Below are positions 16,367 to 26,617 of a stretch of DNA of 60,885 bases, piece by piece. This DNA is from Bacteroidales bacterium (GTDB taxonomy: Bacteria; Bacteroidota; Bacteroidia; Bacteroidales; P3): NCBI GenBank assembly GCA_016280915.1, contig JAEEHQ010000015.1:1-60885 (forward strand). The letters run 5' to 3'. The translations under genes were made by a program, and so were the position numbers. The number at the start of each line of letters is the position of its first letter. Within the stretch, counting starts at the first letter, position 1. The notes beneath the pieces are model-generated. The model was not told the origin of the DNA. It searched no databases and saw only the letters and a program-made list of their open reading frames with translations.

Positions 16367-17149
16367 CTATCCGTATATTTCATTCAACAACATGGCCAAC
16401 CGAATGCCTGCGGCGTAGAGTTGCCACTCCATCTTGCGGGCGAAATGATAGACATAGTTCCAGCAATTACCATTCCAAGATGCTTGGTATGCATATATTT
16501 CATTGGTGAGGGCATAGTTGCGTCGAAGCAAGTCTTCCTGACTCATCTGCTGGATGCTTTTTTTCTGGTTGGCAAACACATCCTCTACATATTCGGCATA
16601 CTCGCTGTAGCTGTAATGAACCACCTCTATTATGCCGTCATCCCAAATACTGTGGAGATTATAAGGCTGCTTGAACCATTCAAGGCGTACCATCGTACCC
16701 CCACGGTCATCCAAATGAGCCAGATGCATCGGACAGAAACGGTCGCCCATCAGATGAATGACAAATCGCAAGGCATCAACATTCTCCGGCTCCCGATGAA
16801 GCAAAGCAACCAAACTATCCATGGCACGGAAAAGATTACCTCCTTCGGCAGGATAATGGGTAAGGGTCGAAATCAAAGCCGAATCGGTAAGCCCTGCGTC
16901 AAAATCCTGATAGTGCCAGTCGTGACTGTTCAAATAAATGGTGTCGCTCTTTATCTCATCGGCCCAGTTAGCATAGTATACAATGCCATGTTTGCCAAGT
17001 ATCTTGTCAACCTGCCGTCGGGCTCTGCAGTTCAGGTTGTCGTAAGCAACCTGAGCAATGACCCTGTGGCCTGTCTTACCCCACGCCCACAATGGCTGTG
17101 CAGGGAGACTAAGTATAAACAAAACGAGTATAAAACGTATCTTTCTCAT
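16367..17149 (-). CDS. Secreted S1/P1-type nuclease
   Basis: 260 residues from the ATG at 17149, chosen because it gives a clean signal peptide (RFILVLFILSLPAQPLWA) and lies about 15-20 nt after a promoter. The mature protein starts WGKTGHRVIAQVA, the Trp1/His motif of the zinc-dependent S1/P1 family. Other ligand motifs are NWADEI, HDWHYQDFD and FVIHLMGDRFCPMHLAH. Three zinc ions coordinated by the N-terminal Trp, His and Asp residues hydrolyse single-stranded DNA/RNA or 3'-nucleotides. It is probably used for phosphate and nucleotide scavenging in the periplasm. It is the first gene of a two-gene unit with the sialidase-like protein. Confidence 0.88.
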   Translation of the reverse strand: MRKIRFILVLFILSLPAQPLWAWGKTGHRVIAQVAYDNLNCRARRQVDKILGKHGIVYYANWADEIKSDTIYLNSHDWHYQDFDAGLTDSALISTLTHYPAEGGNLFRAMDSLVALLHREPENVDALRFVIHLMGDRFCPMHLAHLDDRGGTMVRLEWFKQPYNLHSIWDDGIIEVVHYSYSEYAEYVEDVFANQKKSIQQMSQEDLLRRNYALTNEIYAYQASWNGNCWNYVYHFARKMEWQLYAAGIRLAMLLNEIYG

Positions 17150-17169
17150 AATAATAAAAAAAACCGATG

Positions 17170-17177
17170 CAAAAATA
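17170..17177 (-). promoter_or_regulatory. -7 element (TATTTTTG) for the nuclease-sialidase unit
   Basis: TATTTTTG on the minus strand, about 20 nt before the nuclease ATG, fits the Bacteroidota -7 consensus. A -33 match is poor. It supports the ATG at 17149 over the longer in-frame extension. Confidence 0.55.
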
Positions 17178-17253
17178 CAACTTTTTTTCCATTGTTGCCA
17201 TCTATTCAACAAAATATTAGCAAAACGGTTGTCTCTTCCGTTTTTTTCTCTCA

Positions 17254-17291
17254 ACAAAAAAAGAGGCACCTCTATAGAGAGATGCCCCTAT
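17254..17291 (-). terminator. Rho-independent terminator after the 2296-aa protein gene
   Basis: On the minus strand GGCATCTC and GAGGTGCC pair (one G-U) around a TCTATA loop, followed by CTCTTTTTTT. It lies 18 nt after the stop of the large T9SS protein gene. Confidence 0.85.
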
Positions 17292-17308
17292 CTCAAGCGT
17301 CGCGAATA

Positions 17309-20300
17309 TTATCGGACGACGAGTTTGCGAACCACGCTGACCTCGTTGCTGGTGATGCGGACGAAGTAGGCACCCTGTGCCAAACCTTCTACACGCATTT
17401 CCTTGACGCAGTCGCCATCGCATGCTATTGTCTCACTACTTACTTCGCGACCATTCATGTCGAGAACAGTAATCTGCACCTTGCCATCGACACCACTTAC
17501 TGTGATGGTAGAGGCATCGCTGGTAGGATTGGGGTAGATGCTGAAGGCAAATCCGGACACGACCTCATCGATACCCACAGCGGTAGGAGTGGTGAAGGTG
17601 ACCAAAGGTGACCAGTTGCTGGTCACCTCATCGGTGCAAGCGGCCCTGACATAGAGGTCGTAGTGGGTCTCATCCTCCAGATTGGTGAGGGTGTAAGGAT
17701 GTGAGGTAACGGTTATGCTGTTGCCGTTGCCCTGGTTGAATCCATGGTAGCCGTAAGTAATCTCCCATGCAGTTTCTTCGCCATTCACTTCCCAGTCAAC
17801 CACAGCAGTATGGGTGGTGACATTACTGACCGTGACATTCGCAACAGGGGTGCAGGTAGGTGTGGTGAAATTGAGAGTCTCGCACCAGTCGCTATATGTG
17901 GTGGCGGAGCACATCGACTGCACCGTGACACCATAGGTGACACCGGGTTCCAAACCGCGCACAGTGGCCGTGTTGCTGTAGACTGTGTCGGAACTGCTGA
18001 AGGATGAATTAGAAATGCTCACCACATAGGCCACAGAGTGACCACTGGCATCAGCATTCCAGTTGAGAGTGACACTCTGGAAGTCAGCATCCACAACGCT
18101 CAAACCCTCTACAACATAGCATTCAAGCGTATCCGTCAAGAAGTTACTGGTTGCCCAGAAGGAAACAGAGGTGTCGCTACAAATGCTACGCACACGATAT
18201 TCATAACGGGTATTGGGTTCGAGATTTCGGAAAGTGTAGGTGTGAGCCGAAATACGAGTGGGTTCAGGCCAAGACTCGTCGGTAGAGCGGATGGCTACAT
18301 CAAAACTGCTGGCAGGGCTATTCCATGTGACGGCAATAGAGGTAGCCTCGACATTAGCGTTGGTGAATACCGGACGGGTGCAAGACTCAGTACCATAAAC
18401 CACCACACTATCGAGCAGGATGCCCAAGCCGAAACCGCTGTGGGCCTTGAAACCGACCTGATAGGTGGAGGTGGTGTTGGGCAGCATGACCGTGTCTGCC
18501 TGCCAACTGGTGATACTGTTGTTCCATGAAGCTAAGTAGTGCCATGCGGAGTCAGGGTGGACACGATAAACCACAGCCAGGGTATCTTGGTCGGTACCCC
18601 AAGCGGGCTGGGCGTGATAGAAGGTCATCATCACATCGTCATCGCTTTGAATGGACAGCATTGGTGAAACAAGGGTGGTGGTGTAACCAAGATAGCTGTT
18701 GACAGAGAAGCGGGCATTGTACTGACCCGTTGCTGCACCCGACATGCCGCCGTAGGCATTACCGCCACGGCCAGTTGTCCAACCCACGTCGCCTACATGA
18801 TAAACATGCGACCAGCAGGCAATGCCATTCTCAAAGTCTTCCACCCACGGGAAGATGGTGATGACGCTGTCGCAACCAGTCAGGCAGGTGACCATAGAGG
18901 CAAAGCCTGTGTCGGTAGTGGAGCAGATGGGACGCACATAAATATCGTAAGATGTGGTGGGTGCCAAACCCGTGAGAGTGATATTGCTAGAGGTAGCCAA
19001 GACATGGGTACCTGAGCCAGCTGTGAAGCCAGAAACACCATATTCCACCATCCAGCGAGAAGCAGCACCGTCATCCCAATCGGCAGTAATGACGGAAGCA
19101 CCCGAGGCGACTGCAGTCAGATTCTCAGGAGCTGGACAGGTGATGAGGTCCATGCTGATGTTGTCGATGGCTGCAGGAGGATTGGATCCCATGGCGCCAT
19201 CGTTAATCCAAACAATGGTGAGGTAATAATTACCCGCATTGAGGTTGATGCTGTGCTGATCAAGCTGCCAAGTGTTGCGCAGATTGCGTTTGCCTCCGTC
19301 TAAGGCGATCCAGCCGGTAGGCAGGGTGTTGCTGTAGCGGTTGACAGCGGTGAAAGCATTGGTAAAATCGAAGTCTTCGGGAACCAAAGCCACACGCATC
19401 AGGTCGTAGGTACCTTCGCCTTGGCAGCGCCAATCGTAGCTGATTGCATAGGAGCTGTCGTAAGGAATCTGCAGGTAGGTCATGGCGAAGCATATAGACT
19501 GTTGGGTGTTGGTGTAAGCATTGGTGGTGCCACCATCGTTGGTCACATACATGCTATTGTTGCCACCATTGTTCACGGCATTGCCAATGTACCAACCATT
19601 AGAACCCGTATGCTGATAGATGGTGAAGGTGTTGGTAGAGTCTTCAAAATTGTTGAAGTAAGGCAGGAAGTGCGGGTCGGCAGCCAGCGTGGTGAAGCTG
19701 GTTGACAACAGGTCGCTGGTGCCATTGGCACAGTTGTTGAGCACCCACACATGATAGGAGGTGATGGCCGAGAGTCCAGTGAAACTGTAGCTGGTGGTGG
19801 CAACAGTATCAGTCAAGAATGCTGTACTTAGGTCGTTGCTTGTGCTGATGGAAACAATATAGCTACCGTTGCTACTAGTGTCGGTCCAGTTGATGGTAGC
19901 GGAAGTCATACCTACAGCACTGGTAACAAGGTTGGTCAGTTCTGCACAGCCGTTGTTATAGTTGAGAGAGATGTCGTCGAGGTAGAAACTACCGTCATTG
20001 ACTCCAATGGTGCGGATGCAGATGAAATGGCAAGAGTCGGGTGCAGCACTCAGGTCAACACGCATACGCTGCCAGTCGCTACTACCAGTACCTGTGTAAA
20101 TGACTGTGTCGATGGCAACAAAGGTTGACTGATCATTCTGGTCACTCAGAACGCCTACCTCGGCCTGGTAAGTATAGTATGAGGGAGAAGGACCCATCAT
20201 GTAGAACTTAAGAATCAGAGAGTCTATGCCTTCCATTTCGGGCAGGGCAAGCCAGCTGTTATAGTAAGAATAGAAATACATGCTGTAGCTGCCACCCTCA

Positions 20301-23300
20301 GAGTGGTTGTAGCTGCTGTTGCGGTAAGGATAGACAGAATAGGTGCTGCTACTGCCTCGAAGCCAGCATTGTTGTGTAGGTGAGCCGCTGGAGCTGCTGG
20401 CTACAAAATTCTCGAAGTCCTGACTCCAGGGGAAACTATTGATAACATCGCAGCTGGTGGTGACATGAACCATATTGGCATCGCTGATGCCGAAGGGGCA
20501 GTTGACGTGGACAAAGATGTAATAGTCGGTGGCAGAAGTCAGACCTGTGAAAGTGTAGTTGGTGGCGGTAGTGGTGGCCGAGTCGAAGGCATTAGCTTCG
20601 CTGTTGGTGGTGGAGATATACAGCGTGTAGCTGCCCACGGCGTTGGTGTCGGTCCAGGAGAGAGCCACGCTGCTGGTGCTCGGCGTGCTGATGATGTTTT
20701 GCACCGAGTCGCAAGCATTGGGTACATAGAGTGTGAAGTCGTCGAGGAAGACGGTAAATCTACTGCTCTTAACAGCTCTGAAAGCAATGCGGTTGGCTAC
20801 ACCAGAATAACGAATCAACGCATTTTTTCTGATATAGGTGTAGAGGCTGCTGCAGTCGGAAATGTCGATGGTGTCGATGGGTATAAAGTCCAAGTTGTCA
20901 TCCAACACGCCCAACTCGAGAGCGTTAGGAGCATAGGAGCTGGTGGTGGCAACATAGAATTCGAGAGCCAAACCATCAATGGTGTCGAAAGCAGGCAGGG
21001 CAAAGACTTCGGTGCCGCCATTGGAAGCTTCCAACTCAAAATAGACATTGCCTGTACGGGCATTGCTGCTGTAGTCGTAGCAGCTGGGGAAAGTGCCGCT
21101 GCCGCTGGTACCCGTCGCAGTTCTTATCCAACAGTTGGGCATGTCGCCAGTATTGTAGCCCTCAAAGCCCTCAACCATCGGCAGTGTGCTGCGCGACATG
21201 GTGGCGCAAGCTGTGCGGGCAGAAATATAACCATAAGGCACTTCGGTGCTAGCAGGACAAAGGCTGCCCACGCGGAAATCGTACAGCACATTGGCGCTAA
21301 GACCTGTAACAAGAGCCGACTGGCTGCTGGTGGAGCTCACGGCTTCGGTCCAACTGGTGTCAGAGGCTTGCTTGTATTCCACTCTCCAGGCACTCTCGTT
21401 CATGCCGGGCACCCAGTTTAAGGTGACGCTACTGGCAGTAGCACCGCCAAAGGAGACACTGGGGGCCACGCAACTGGCATCGCCGCAGGGAGCCACAAAG
21501 ATGATATTGGGACGGCTGCTGGAGGTACTAACAGAACTGGGGCTTGCTGGGTCAATGTTGGTATAGTCATTGTACTGCTGGAGAGCGGTTCCCGAAAGTC
21601 CGCTGGTGCAATACCAATTAGTAGAGCTGTAGTAACTGCCCGTATTGTTGTCTACCGTGATAACTATGTTGCTGGTCATGTTGGGGCGAACCCAAGGGGT
21701 GTCGAACATGAACTCGTTTTCGCCATTCTGGAAGGTGCGGGTGGCCGAGTAAACTCGCTTAGTGGAGTCCATTGGCAATGGTGTGCTGGAGAGTGAAGAA
21801 ACGGTTGTTGTGTCGATGTAGACATCTATGTCGAAACTGCCCGAGGAGGCAGTACTGGCAATGAACTTGATACCGAAGATGGTGTCGTGAAGACCGATAA
21901 GCTCATTGGAGCGATACAGCATCTGGCTGTAACTGTAGCCATAGTATGTGTTGACAGGATGTGAAGTAACGGTAGAGGTGCCCTCGCCAACCTGAACTTC
22001 GCCACCCACAAAGCAGATGGTTCTGAAATAAGTGCCCACAGGGTTGCTGACATCACTGGCAGAGCAATTGGCAGTAACGGACACATAGTAGGTGGTGGTC
22101 TGATTGAGTCCGCTAATCAAATAACTGCGAACACTGTCAGGCACTACGTAACTGACCGAAGTACCTGCCGCGGTATCGGTCACAGTAATGGTGAAGTACT
22201 CCGGTGTAACAGCGGTGCTGAAGTTCCAACTAACCTGTGCAGAGCCACCTGCAACGTCGCTAACTACAACATCATAGGGATCGAAACAGGTAGGTAGGTC
22301 ATAGCAACTCACCGTCAAGGCAAAGCCATTGGAGTTGTAGTAAGAAGCGGTTTGGAACTGGATGGTCAAGGGTCCTTCGGTGGAAGCCACATTGACGCTG
22401 TCGTCACTATTAAGGTCACAGAGCTGACGACCCGCTGTGCCCACACCATCATAAATTCTTAGATGTGTCTCATAGTAGGAGCTATAATATATCTGGGCAT
22501 AACCTGTCAGTCGAACAGCTTGTGTGTTGTCGGTAGGATAAATTACCAAGTAAGAATTCTGGCTATTGGCATAGTTGCCATTCAAACCACCATCGTCGGT
22601 GATGGTGCCACCGCACATTTGCACCGTGTCGCTCTGGTTGGCGAGCATCACATGCAGGTTGGGACGTGCTGTGACGGGGCCAACCCAGTAGCTCTGCTCC
22701 CCACCACAGTCAGCACGCAGGTAGAAATCATAGGTGATGGTGTCGGAAAGACCTGTAACTACCCCATCGGTGTCGGAGAAACTCATGATGCTGGCAGTGT
22801 CTGGATCCATTCCTTGAGGTCCGTAAGCCACCTCCCACGCATTGGCTGTGGTGTCGTTCCAAGCTAAGTTCATAGTGCCAGTTGATGTACCGGTGGCGTG
22901 GAAGTTCCAAGGCAACCCGCAAGTGCGGATAGGACGAATGGTAATGTCGTCGATATAGCTGGCGTAGTAGTTGTAGCTGGGGCAATATTTGCGAAAAACA
23001 ATATAACCCATGTCGGTAGCGGCCACATCGCCAAAACTAACATAGTACTCTGTCCAATCTAAGGTCAACTGTATTGTGTCCAGCATCACAGCATTGTTTA
23101 TCGAATCGAGATTGGTCACATATCCTACGGCCAAATTCACATCGTAGTAGCTGGAAGATTTGCGGGCCCAGAATTTAGTTTCGAAAGTGTTGATTGGTGC
23201 ATACAGGTAGGGCGATGCAAACGATACTGTATTGGCGTTACTACCCATATTGAGGGCATTGTAGCTGTTGTGACCCTGATTACCGGCTATCGAGGGATAG

Positions 23301-24199
23301 CCGCTGCTAGACTCTATGACATTCCAGCAACTGGGAAAATTGCCGTCATAGCCCTCCATGGTCTCCACCAAGGGGAAAACGGGCATGCCACAGCTGGTGC
23401 GGAAACTGAAAGACACAGCCTCGCTGGTGTCGTTGCCAGTACAATTATTGTAGAGGTAACCCGTATACTGAGTATTAGCACTCAAGCCTGTAAAAGTGAA
23501 ACTGTTGGTGGTAGGAAAGTACCAGGTACTATCGTTGTTGAGGTAGAGCATATAGCCCGTCGAAACCGTGGCAGGAGACCATGAGAGAATGGCGCTGTTG
23601 CTGTCAACAGTGGCGCTAACGTTGCCCGGCATATAGGCACAACTGGGTGCGTTAGAGATGGTCATGTCGTCGATAAAGACCGTATAGGTGCCGGAACCGT
23701 TATAGGTGGCGCGGAAACCGATGCGGTGACCCGTTCCACTGTAGTCAACCAAGTATACGCGATGGGGATGATAACTGCCCGTGTAGGTGGAGCCGGTGAT
23801 GGTGTCGACAGGCACAAAGGTAGTGTCTTCCATCACACCAATCTCTAATGTGGTGTGGCTATAGTCATTCAGAAAATAGATGTAGAAGTCCAACATCAAA
23901 TTGGAGGGATCGGCAAACTCCGGTGTTGCACAGAGCTCGGTGACTCCGCTGTTGCTCTCTAACTCAAAATAATAACTACCCGTGCGGGCATTTGGTGAAT
24001 ACTGATAGCAACATGGGAACACGCTGGCGGCTCCAGAAGAGCCGGTCAGATAGTTCACCCAACCAGTGGGCAGGTGGGTGGTAGCATCGGGACTCTCAAA
24101 TCCTTCGCTATAAGGCACCGAATGATATGTCTGTGCCATTGTTACCATAGGCAGCAGGACTGCCACAAGCAACAAAAATCTTTTTATATATGAATTCAT
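17309..24199 (-). CDS. Giant T9SS-secreted multidomain adhesin-like protein (2296 aa)
   Basis: Signal peptide MNSYIKRFLLLVAVLLPMVTMAQ. The body alternates jelly-roll/cleaved-adhesin-like modules (LPxVExFExY or PWSQDFE, a central CW, and a FLDDFT or YIDDIT ending) with at least eight fibronectin-III-like modules (SATINWTD, TSYxVWV-type strands). About residues 525-630 hold a CUB-like module (CGGTITDDGG ... NGFALTVSC). The last 75 residues form a type A T9SS sorting domain (IYPNPTSDASTITV, GAYFVRIT, ending KLVVR). It should be exported and anchored on the cell surface. The modules point to adhesion or glycan binding; no catalytic domain is recognised. It lies 51 nt downstream of the 564-residue T9SS protein gene, with no terminator between, so one transcript is likely. 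Confidence 0.85.
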   Translation of the reverse strand: MNSYIKRFLLLVAVLLPMVTMAQTYHSVPYSEGFESPDATTHLPTGWVNYLTGSSGAASVFPCCYQYSPNARTGSYYFELESNSGVTELCATPEFADPSNLMLDFYIYFLNDYSHTTLEIGVMEDTTFVPVDTITGSTYTGSYHPHRVYLVDYSGTGHRIGFRATYNGSGTYTVFIDDMTISNAPSCAYMPGNVSATVDSNSAILSWSPATVSTGYMLYLNNDSTWYFPTTNSFTFTGLSANTQYTGYLYNNCTGNDTSEAVSFSFRTSCGMPVFPLVETMEGYDGNFPSCWNVIESSSGYPSIAGNQGHNSYNALNMGSNANTVSFASPYLYAPINTFETKFWARKSSSYYDVNLAVGYVTNLDSINNAVMLDTIQLTLDWTEYYVSFGDVAATDMGYIVFRKYCPSYNYYASYIDDITIRPIRTCGLPWNFHATGTSTGTMNLAWNDTTANAWEVAYGPQGMDPDTASIMSFSDTDGVVTGLSDTITYDFYLRADCGGEQSYWVGPVTARPNLHVMLANQSDTVQMCGGTITDDGGLNGNYANSQNSYLVIYPTDNTQAVRLTGYAQIYYSSYYETHLRIYDGVGTAGRQLCDLNSDDSVNVASTEGPLTIQFQTASYYNSNGFALTVSCYDLPTCFDPYDVVVSDVAGGSAQVSWNFSTAVTPEYFTITVTDTAAGTSVSYVVPDSVRSYLISGLNQTTTYYVSVTANCSASDVSNPVGTYFRTICFVGGEVQVGEGTSTVTSHPVNTYYGYSYSQMLYRSNELIGLHDTIFGIKFIASTASSGSFDIDVYIDTTTVSSLSSTPLPMDSTKRVYSATRTFQNGENEFMFDTPWVRPNMTSNIVITVDNNTGSYYSSTNWYCTSGLSGTALQQYNDYTNIDPASPSSVSTSSSRPNIIFVAPCGDASCVAPSVSFGGATASSVTLNWVPGMNESAWRVEYKQASDTSWTEAVSSTSSQSALVTGLSANVLYDFRVGSLCPASTEVPYGYISARTACATMSRSTLPMVEGFEGYNTGDMPNCWIRTATGTSGSGTFPSCYDYSSNARTGNVYFELEASNGGTEVFALPAFDTIDGLALEFYVATTSSYAPNALELGVLDDNLDFIPIDTIDISDCSSLYTYIRKNALIRYSGVANRIAFRAVKSSRFTVFLDDFTLYVPNACDSVQNIISTPSTSSVALSWTDTNAVGSYTLYISTTNSEANAFDSATTTATNYTFTGLTSATDYYIFVHVNCPFGISDANMVHVTTSCDVINSFPWSQDFENFVASSSSGSPTQQCWLRGSSSTYSVYPYRNSSYNHSEGGSYSMYFYSYYNSWLALPEMEGIDSLILKFYMMGPSPSYYTYQAEVGVLSDQNDQSTFVAIDTVIYTGTGSSDWQRMRVDLSAAPDSCHFICIRTIGVNDGSFYLDDISLNYNNGCAELTNLVTSAVGMTSATINWTDTSSNGSYIVSISTSNDLSTAFLTDTVATTSYSFTGLSAITSYHVWVLNNCANGTSDLLSTSFTTLAADPHFLPYFNNFEDSTNTFTIYQHTGSNGWYIGNAVNNGGNNSMYVTNDGGTTNAYTNTQQSICFAMTYLQIPYDSSYAISYDWRCQGEGTYDLMRVALVPEDFDFTNAFTAVNRYSNTLPTGWIALDGGKRNLRNTWQLDQHSINLNAGNYYLTIVWINDGAMGSNPPAAIDNISMDLITCPAPENLTAVASGASVITADWDDGAASRWMVEYGVSGFTAGSGTHVLATSSNITLTGLAPTTSYDIYVRPICSTTDTGFASMVTCLTGCDSVITIFPWVEDFENGIACWSHVYHVGDVGWTTGRGGNAYGGMSGAATGQYNARFSVNSYLGYTTTLVSPMLSIQSDDDVMMTFYHAQPAWGTDQDTLAVVYRVHPDSAWHYLASWNNSITSWQADTVMLPNTTSTYQVGFKAHSGFGLGILLDSVVVYGTESCTRPVFTNANVEATSIAVTWNSPASSFDVAIRSTDESWPEPTRISAHTYTFRNLEPNTRYEYRVRSICSDTSVSFWATSNFLTDTLECYVVEGLSVVDADFQSVTLNWNADASGHSVAYVVSISNSSFSSSDTVYSNTATVRGLEPGVTYGVTVQSMCSATTYSDWCETLNFTTPTCTPVANVTVSNVTTHTAVVDWEVNGEETAWEITYGYHGFNQGNGNSITVTSHPYTLTNLEDETHYDLYVRAACTDEVTSNWSPLVTFTTPTAVGIDEVVSGFAFSIYPNPTSDASTITVSGVDGKVQITVLDMNGREVSSETIACDGDCVKEMRVEGLAQGAYFVRITSNEVSVVRKLVVR

Positions 24200-24250
24200 A
24201 ATAAATCGTATCTAGTCCTTAATAAATGTAGCAAATATTATACATGATTG

Positions 24251-25945
24251 CTACTGTACACTAAACTTACGTGCCACATTGATCTTCTCGTTGTAGACTC
24301 TCACCAAGTAGGTACCCTTAGCTAAGTTCTCAACATCAAGTACCATCTGACAGTCGGAGGGGCACTCTTTAACATAGCTCTGAACGGTGCGGCCGTCTAA
24401 GCTGATGATGGCAACGTTCACGAGGCCTTCTACCCCGCTCACGTTGATGGTGGTGTTGGTGCTTGCAGGATTGGGGTAGACAGCCAAATGCAGGCCTTCC
24501 ACTTCATCAACACCTTGTTGTTGCTCTTCCTGAGTAGAGAATAGCACCGAGGTGTACTCGCTGTAACGGTTGTCGGTGCAAAGGCTGCGCACCTTGGCCT
24601 GATAGTTGGTGTTGGCATCAAGACCCGTCAGAGTGGCTTGGGGGGTGCCACTTACTTGCAGCAGACCCAATTCCTGACCCTCCTCAAAGCCAGGGAGACC
24701 GTAAATCACCTCCCAGTCGGCACCCACATTGGCATTGTCAGACCATGTGATGACGGCTTCATGAGCGGTGGGGGCAGCGTTGACGTTGCTCACAACAAAG
24801 CAGTTGCTGGTGGTCACCATCAAGGTGTCGCTCCAAACGGAAGAACTGGTGGCGTCACACATAGAGCGGACCGAAACACGATAATTGGTGCCATGGCTCA
24901 AGCCGGTGACGGTATAGCTGTTGGTGTTGGCGGTAAAGGTACGGTTATAACTGCTGTTGAAGACGTGGACCTCCCAAGAGGTGGCAGAACCAGCAGCAGT
25001 CCATGTGAAGGTAGCTGTGGTGTTGGATATGTCGCTCAGAATCACATCTTCGGGTCTCCGGCAATGTTCGGCTTCAGTAGTGAAATAAATAGTGTCAGAC
25101 CAATCGCTGTAGCCGTTGTAGGCCAACGAACAGTCCTGTCGAATACGAGCCATATATTGGGTCTCGGGTAGCAACACATTGCTCAAAGTGAGATAGCGGC
25201 CGGTCACGTTCACCAACGTCCAGTTGCTGTCGTTGACAGCCTTGTACTCGAATTCCACATGGTTGCTATGGTACTGGTTCCAGTTAAAGGAGGCCGAGAT
25301 GTCGCTGATGTGGTATACGCGTAAGTCCTGAGGTACCATGCAGTGGTCGTTGAAGTTGAAGACCAAACTGTCGATGGCCAAGAAATTGACCCCCGATGAC
25401 ATAATCGGGCAAGACTTGAAGCAGAAATACCGACCAGTGTCGTTGTAGGCGGCAAAATCGACGGTGAAACGGGCCATGGTGTCAGGCGAACAGTAGGGAA
25501 TGGCAAGCAGCGTGTCCAACGGCACGAAGTTTGCATCGCTGGGATTGGTTGGATTGGTGGTGATGCCGATAATTAAGTCGGAATTATGACTCGAACTGGT
25601 GCTCGACTTACCGGCACTAAATGTCACCTGCAGGTGGTTGATGTCCAAAGATTCTGCAAATGGATTTTGCAACACAGCCCAAGTCACTCCGGTGCTGTAA
25701 AGGTCCAGAATGCAGGTCATGTAACCATTGTGCACATTGTACTGTCCCACCGAGGGCTCATTGGTCCCTTGGAAATGCCAGCAGAATGGTTCTGTTGGTG
25801 GCGTGGTATTGTGGGGATAAGCCTGAAAGTCTTCCCACCAAGGCAAATTTTGGATGCTGTCGCAGGGTTTGTCCTGTGCGCCAGCCACAAGAGGCATGAC
25901 GGTTAGCATTGCCAAAATAACAAAAAAGTGTACTTTTTTCTTCAT
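24251..25945 (-). CDS. T9SS-secreted fibronectin-III protein (564 aa)
   Basis: Signal peptide MKKKVHFFVILAMLTVMPLVAGAQ. Residues about 25-205 form one adhesin-type jelly-roll (LPWWEDFQAYP ... FLAIDSLVFNF). Three fibronectin-III modules follow (about 205-300, 300-385 and 385-475; ASFNWNQY, ATFTWTAAG, AVITWSD). The type A T9SS sorting domain occupies about 487-564 (VYPNPASTNTTINV, GTYLVRVY). The arrangement is a short version of the 2296-residue neighbour. The two sorting domains are also alike (C-x-x-D-C near the end), so they look like paralogues made together. No catalytic domain is visible; surface adhesion is inferred. Confidence 0.85.
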   Translation of the reverse strand: MKKKVHFFVILAMLTVMPLVAGAQDKPCDSIQNLPWWEDFQAYPHNTTPPTEPFCWHFQGTNEPSVGQYNVHNGYMTCILDLYSTGVTWAVLQNPFAESLDINHLQVTFSAGKSSTSSSHNSDLIIGITTNPTNPSDANFVPLDTLLAIPYCSPDTMARFTVDFAAYNDTGRYFCFKSCPIMSSGVNFLAIDSLVFNFNDHCMVPQDLRVYHISDISASFNWNQYHSNHVEFEYKAVNDSNWTLVNVTGRYLTLSNVLLPETQYMARIRQDCSLAYNGYSDWSDTIYFTTEAEHCRRPEDVILSDISNTTATFTWTAAGSATSWEVHVFNSSYNRTFTANTNSYTVTGLSHGTNYRVSVRSMCDATSSSVWSDTLMVTTSNCFVVSNVNAAPTAHEAVITWSDNANVGADWEVIYGLPGFEEGQELGLLQVSGTPQATLTGLDANTNYQAKVRSLCTDNRYSEYTSVLFSTQEEQQQGVDEVEGLHLAVYPNPASTNTTINVSGVEGLVNVAIISLDGRTVQSYVKECPSDCQMVLDVENLAKGTYLVRVYNEKINVARKFSVQ

Positions 25946-26617
25946 TTTGTATTATTTATTAATTAAACATATTATACTTATTGCTACTCTAATAACCAAC
26001 AATCATGCGTCTTCACTCCACTTTTCTAGAGTTCTATGAAGGCAAAATGAAAGTGTACAAAAGTACGCATAAAAAATGACATAAACGATAAACCTCCAAA
26101 AAAAACAATAAAAAGATTAGCAAAACACACATCAAATTATCAACTGAAAAACTGTCGGTAACAATTAGCCCAACAAACCAACGTTGGTCCTAACTGCTCC
26201 TCATCCTTGCTCACTTCTCGCGAACTTCTCGCGAACTTCTCGCTACTTTATTTCTTATACAAACAAGCATCAAGCAGTTTCTTACCCTGATTTTCGCTCA
26301 TTGGTATCAAAAAAGAGATTGACCAAGGACGCGGCTTCTCATTCGCTTTCATTGCTCTAACTTGTGTTTTTCCTAATTTGAGGATTTCTGATAACGATTC
26401 TTTTGCCTTTCAAGGCGTGTGAGGGTAACTGGGGTATTGGTCGATGTAGCTATATTTTCCAATCATTTCATTGCTATAATTTGCACTTACTGCATTCCTA
26501 CTGCTTTATATTATAAAAAATCTAAAAATCGACAATCGGCACTCGGTAAAACCATTTTTTTTTGTACTTTTGTAATCTGGGCAATAGTTTTTAATTACAA
26601 ACTAAATAACTGAACTA
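25946..26617. other. 672-bp intergenic region with a promoter, tandem words and a possible relic ORF
   Basis: A minus-strand -7 element TACTTTTG at 26058-26065 can serve the 564-aa T9SS gene (leader about 110 nt). ACTTCTCGCGA is repeated about three times in tandem at 26213-26243. A minus-strand frame ending at 26248 reads plausibly as protein (MKANEKPRPWSISF, then KKLLDACLYKK, 34 codons from 26352) but matches nothing I know. At 26180-26191 there is a 12-bp palindrome (accaacgttggt). On the plus strand TACTTTTG at 26565-26572 is a likely -7 element for the transporter gene. Confidence 0.45.

Noticed and set aside
26213-26243. ACTTCTCGCGA tandem words as a possible CRISPR or iteron origin
   Set aside because: Only about three units with no spacers, no replication gene and no DnaA-box cluster nearby.
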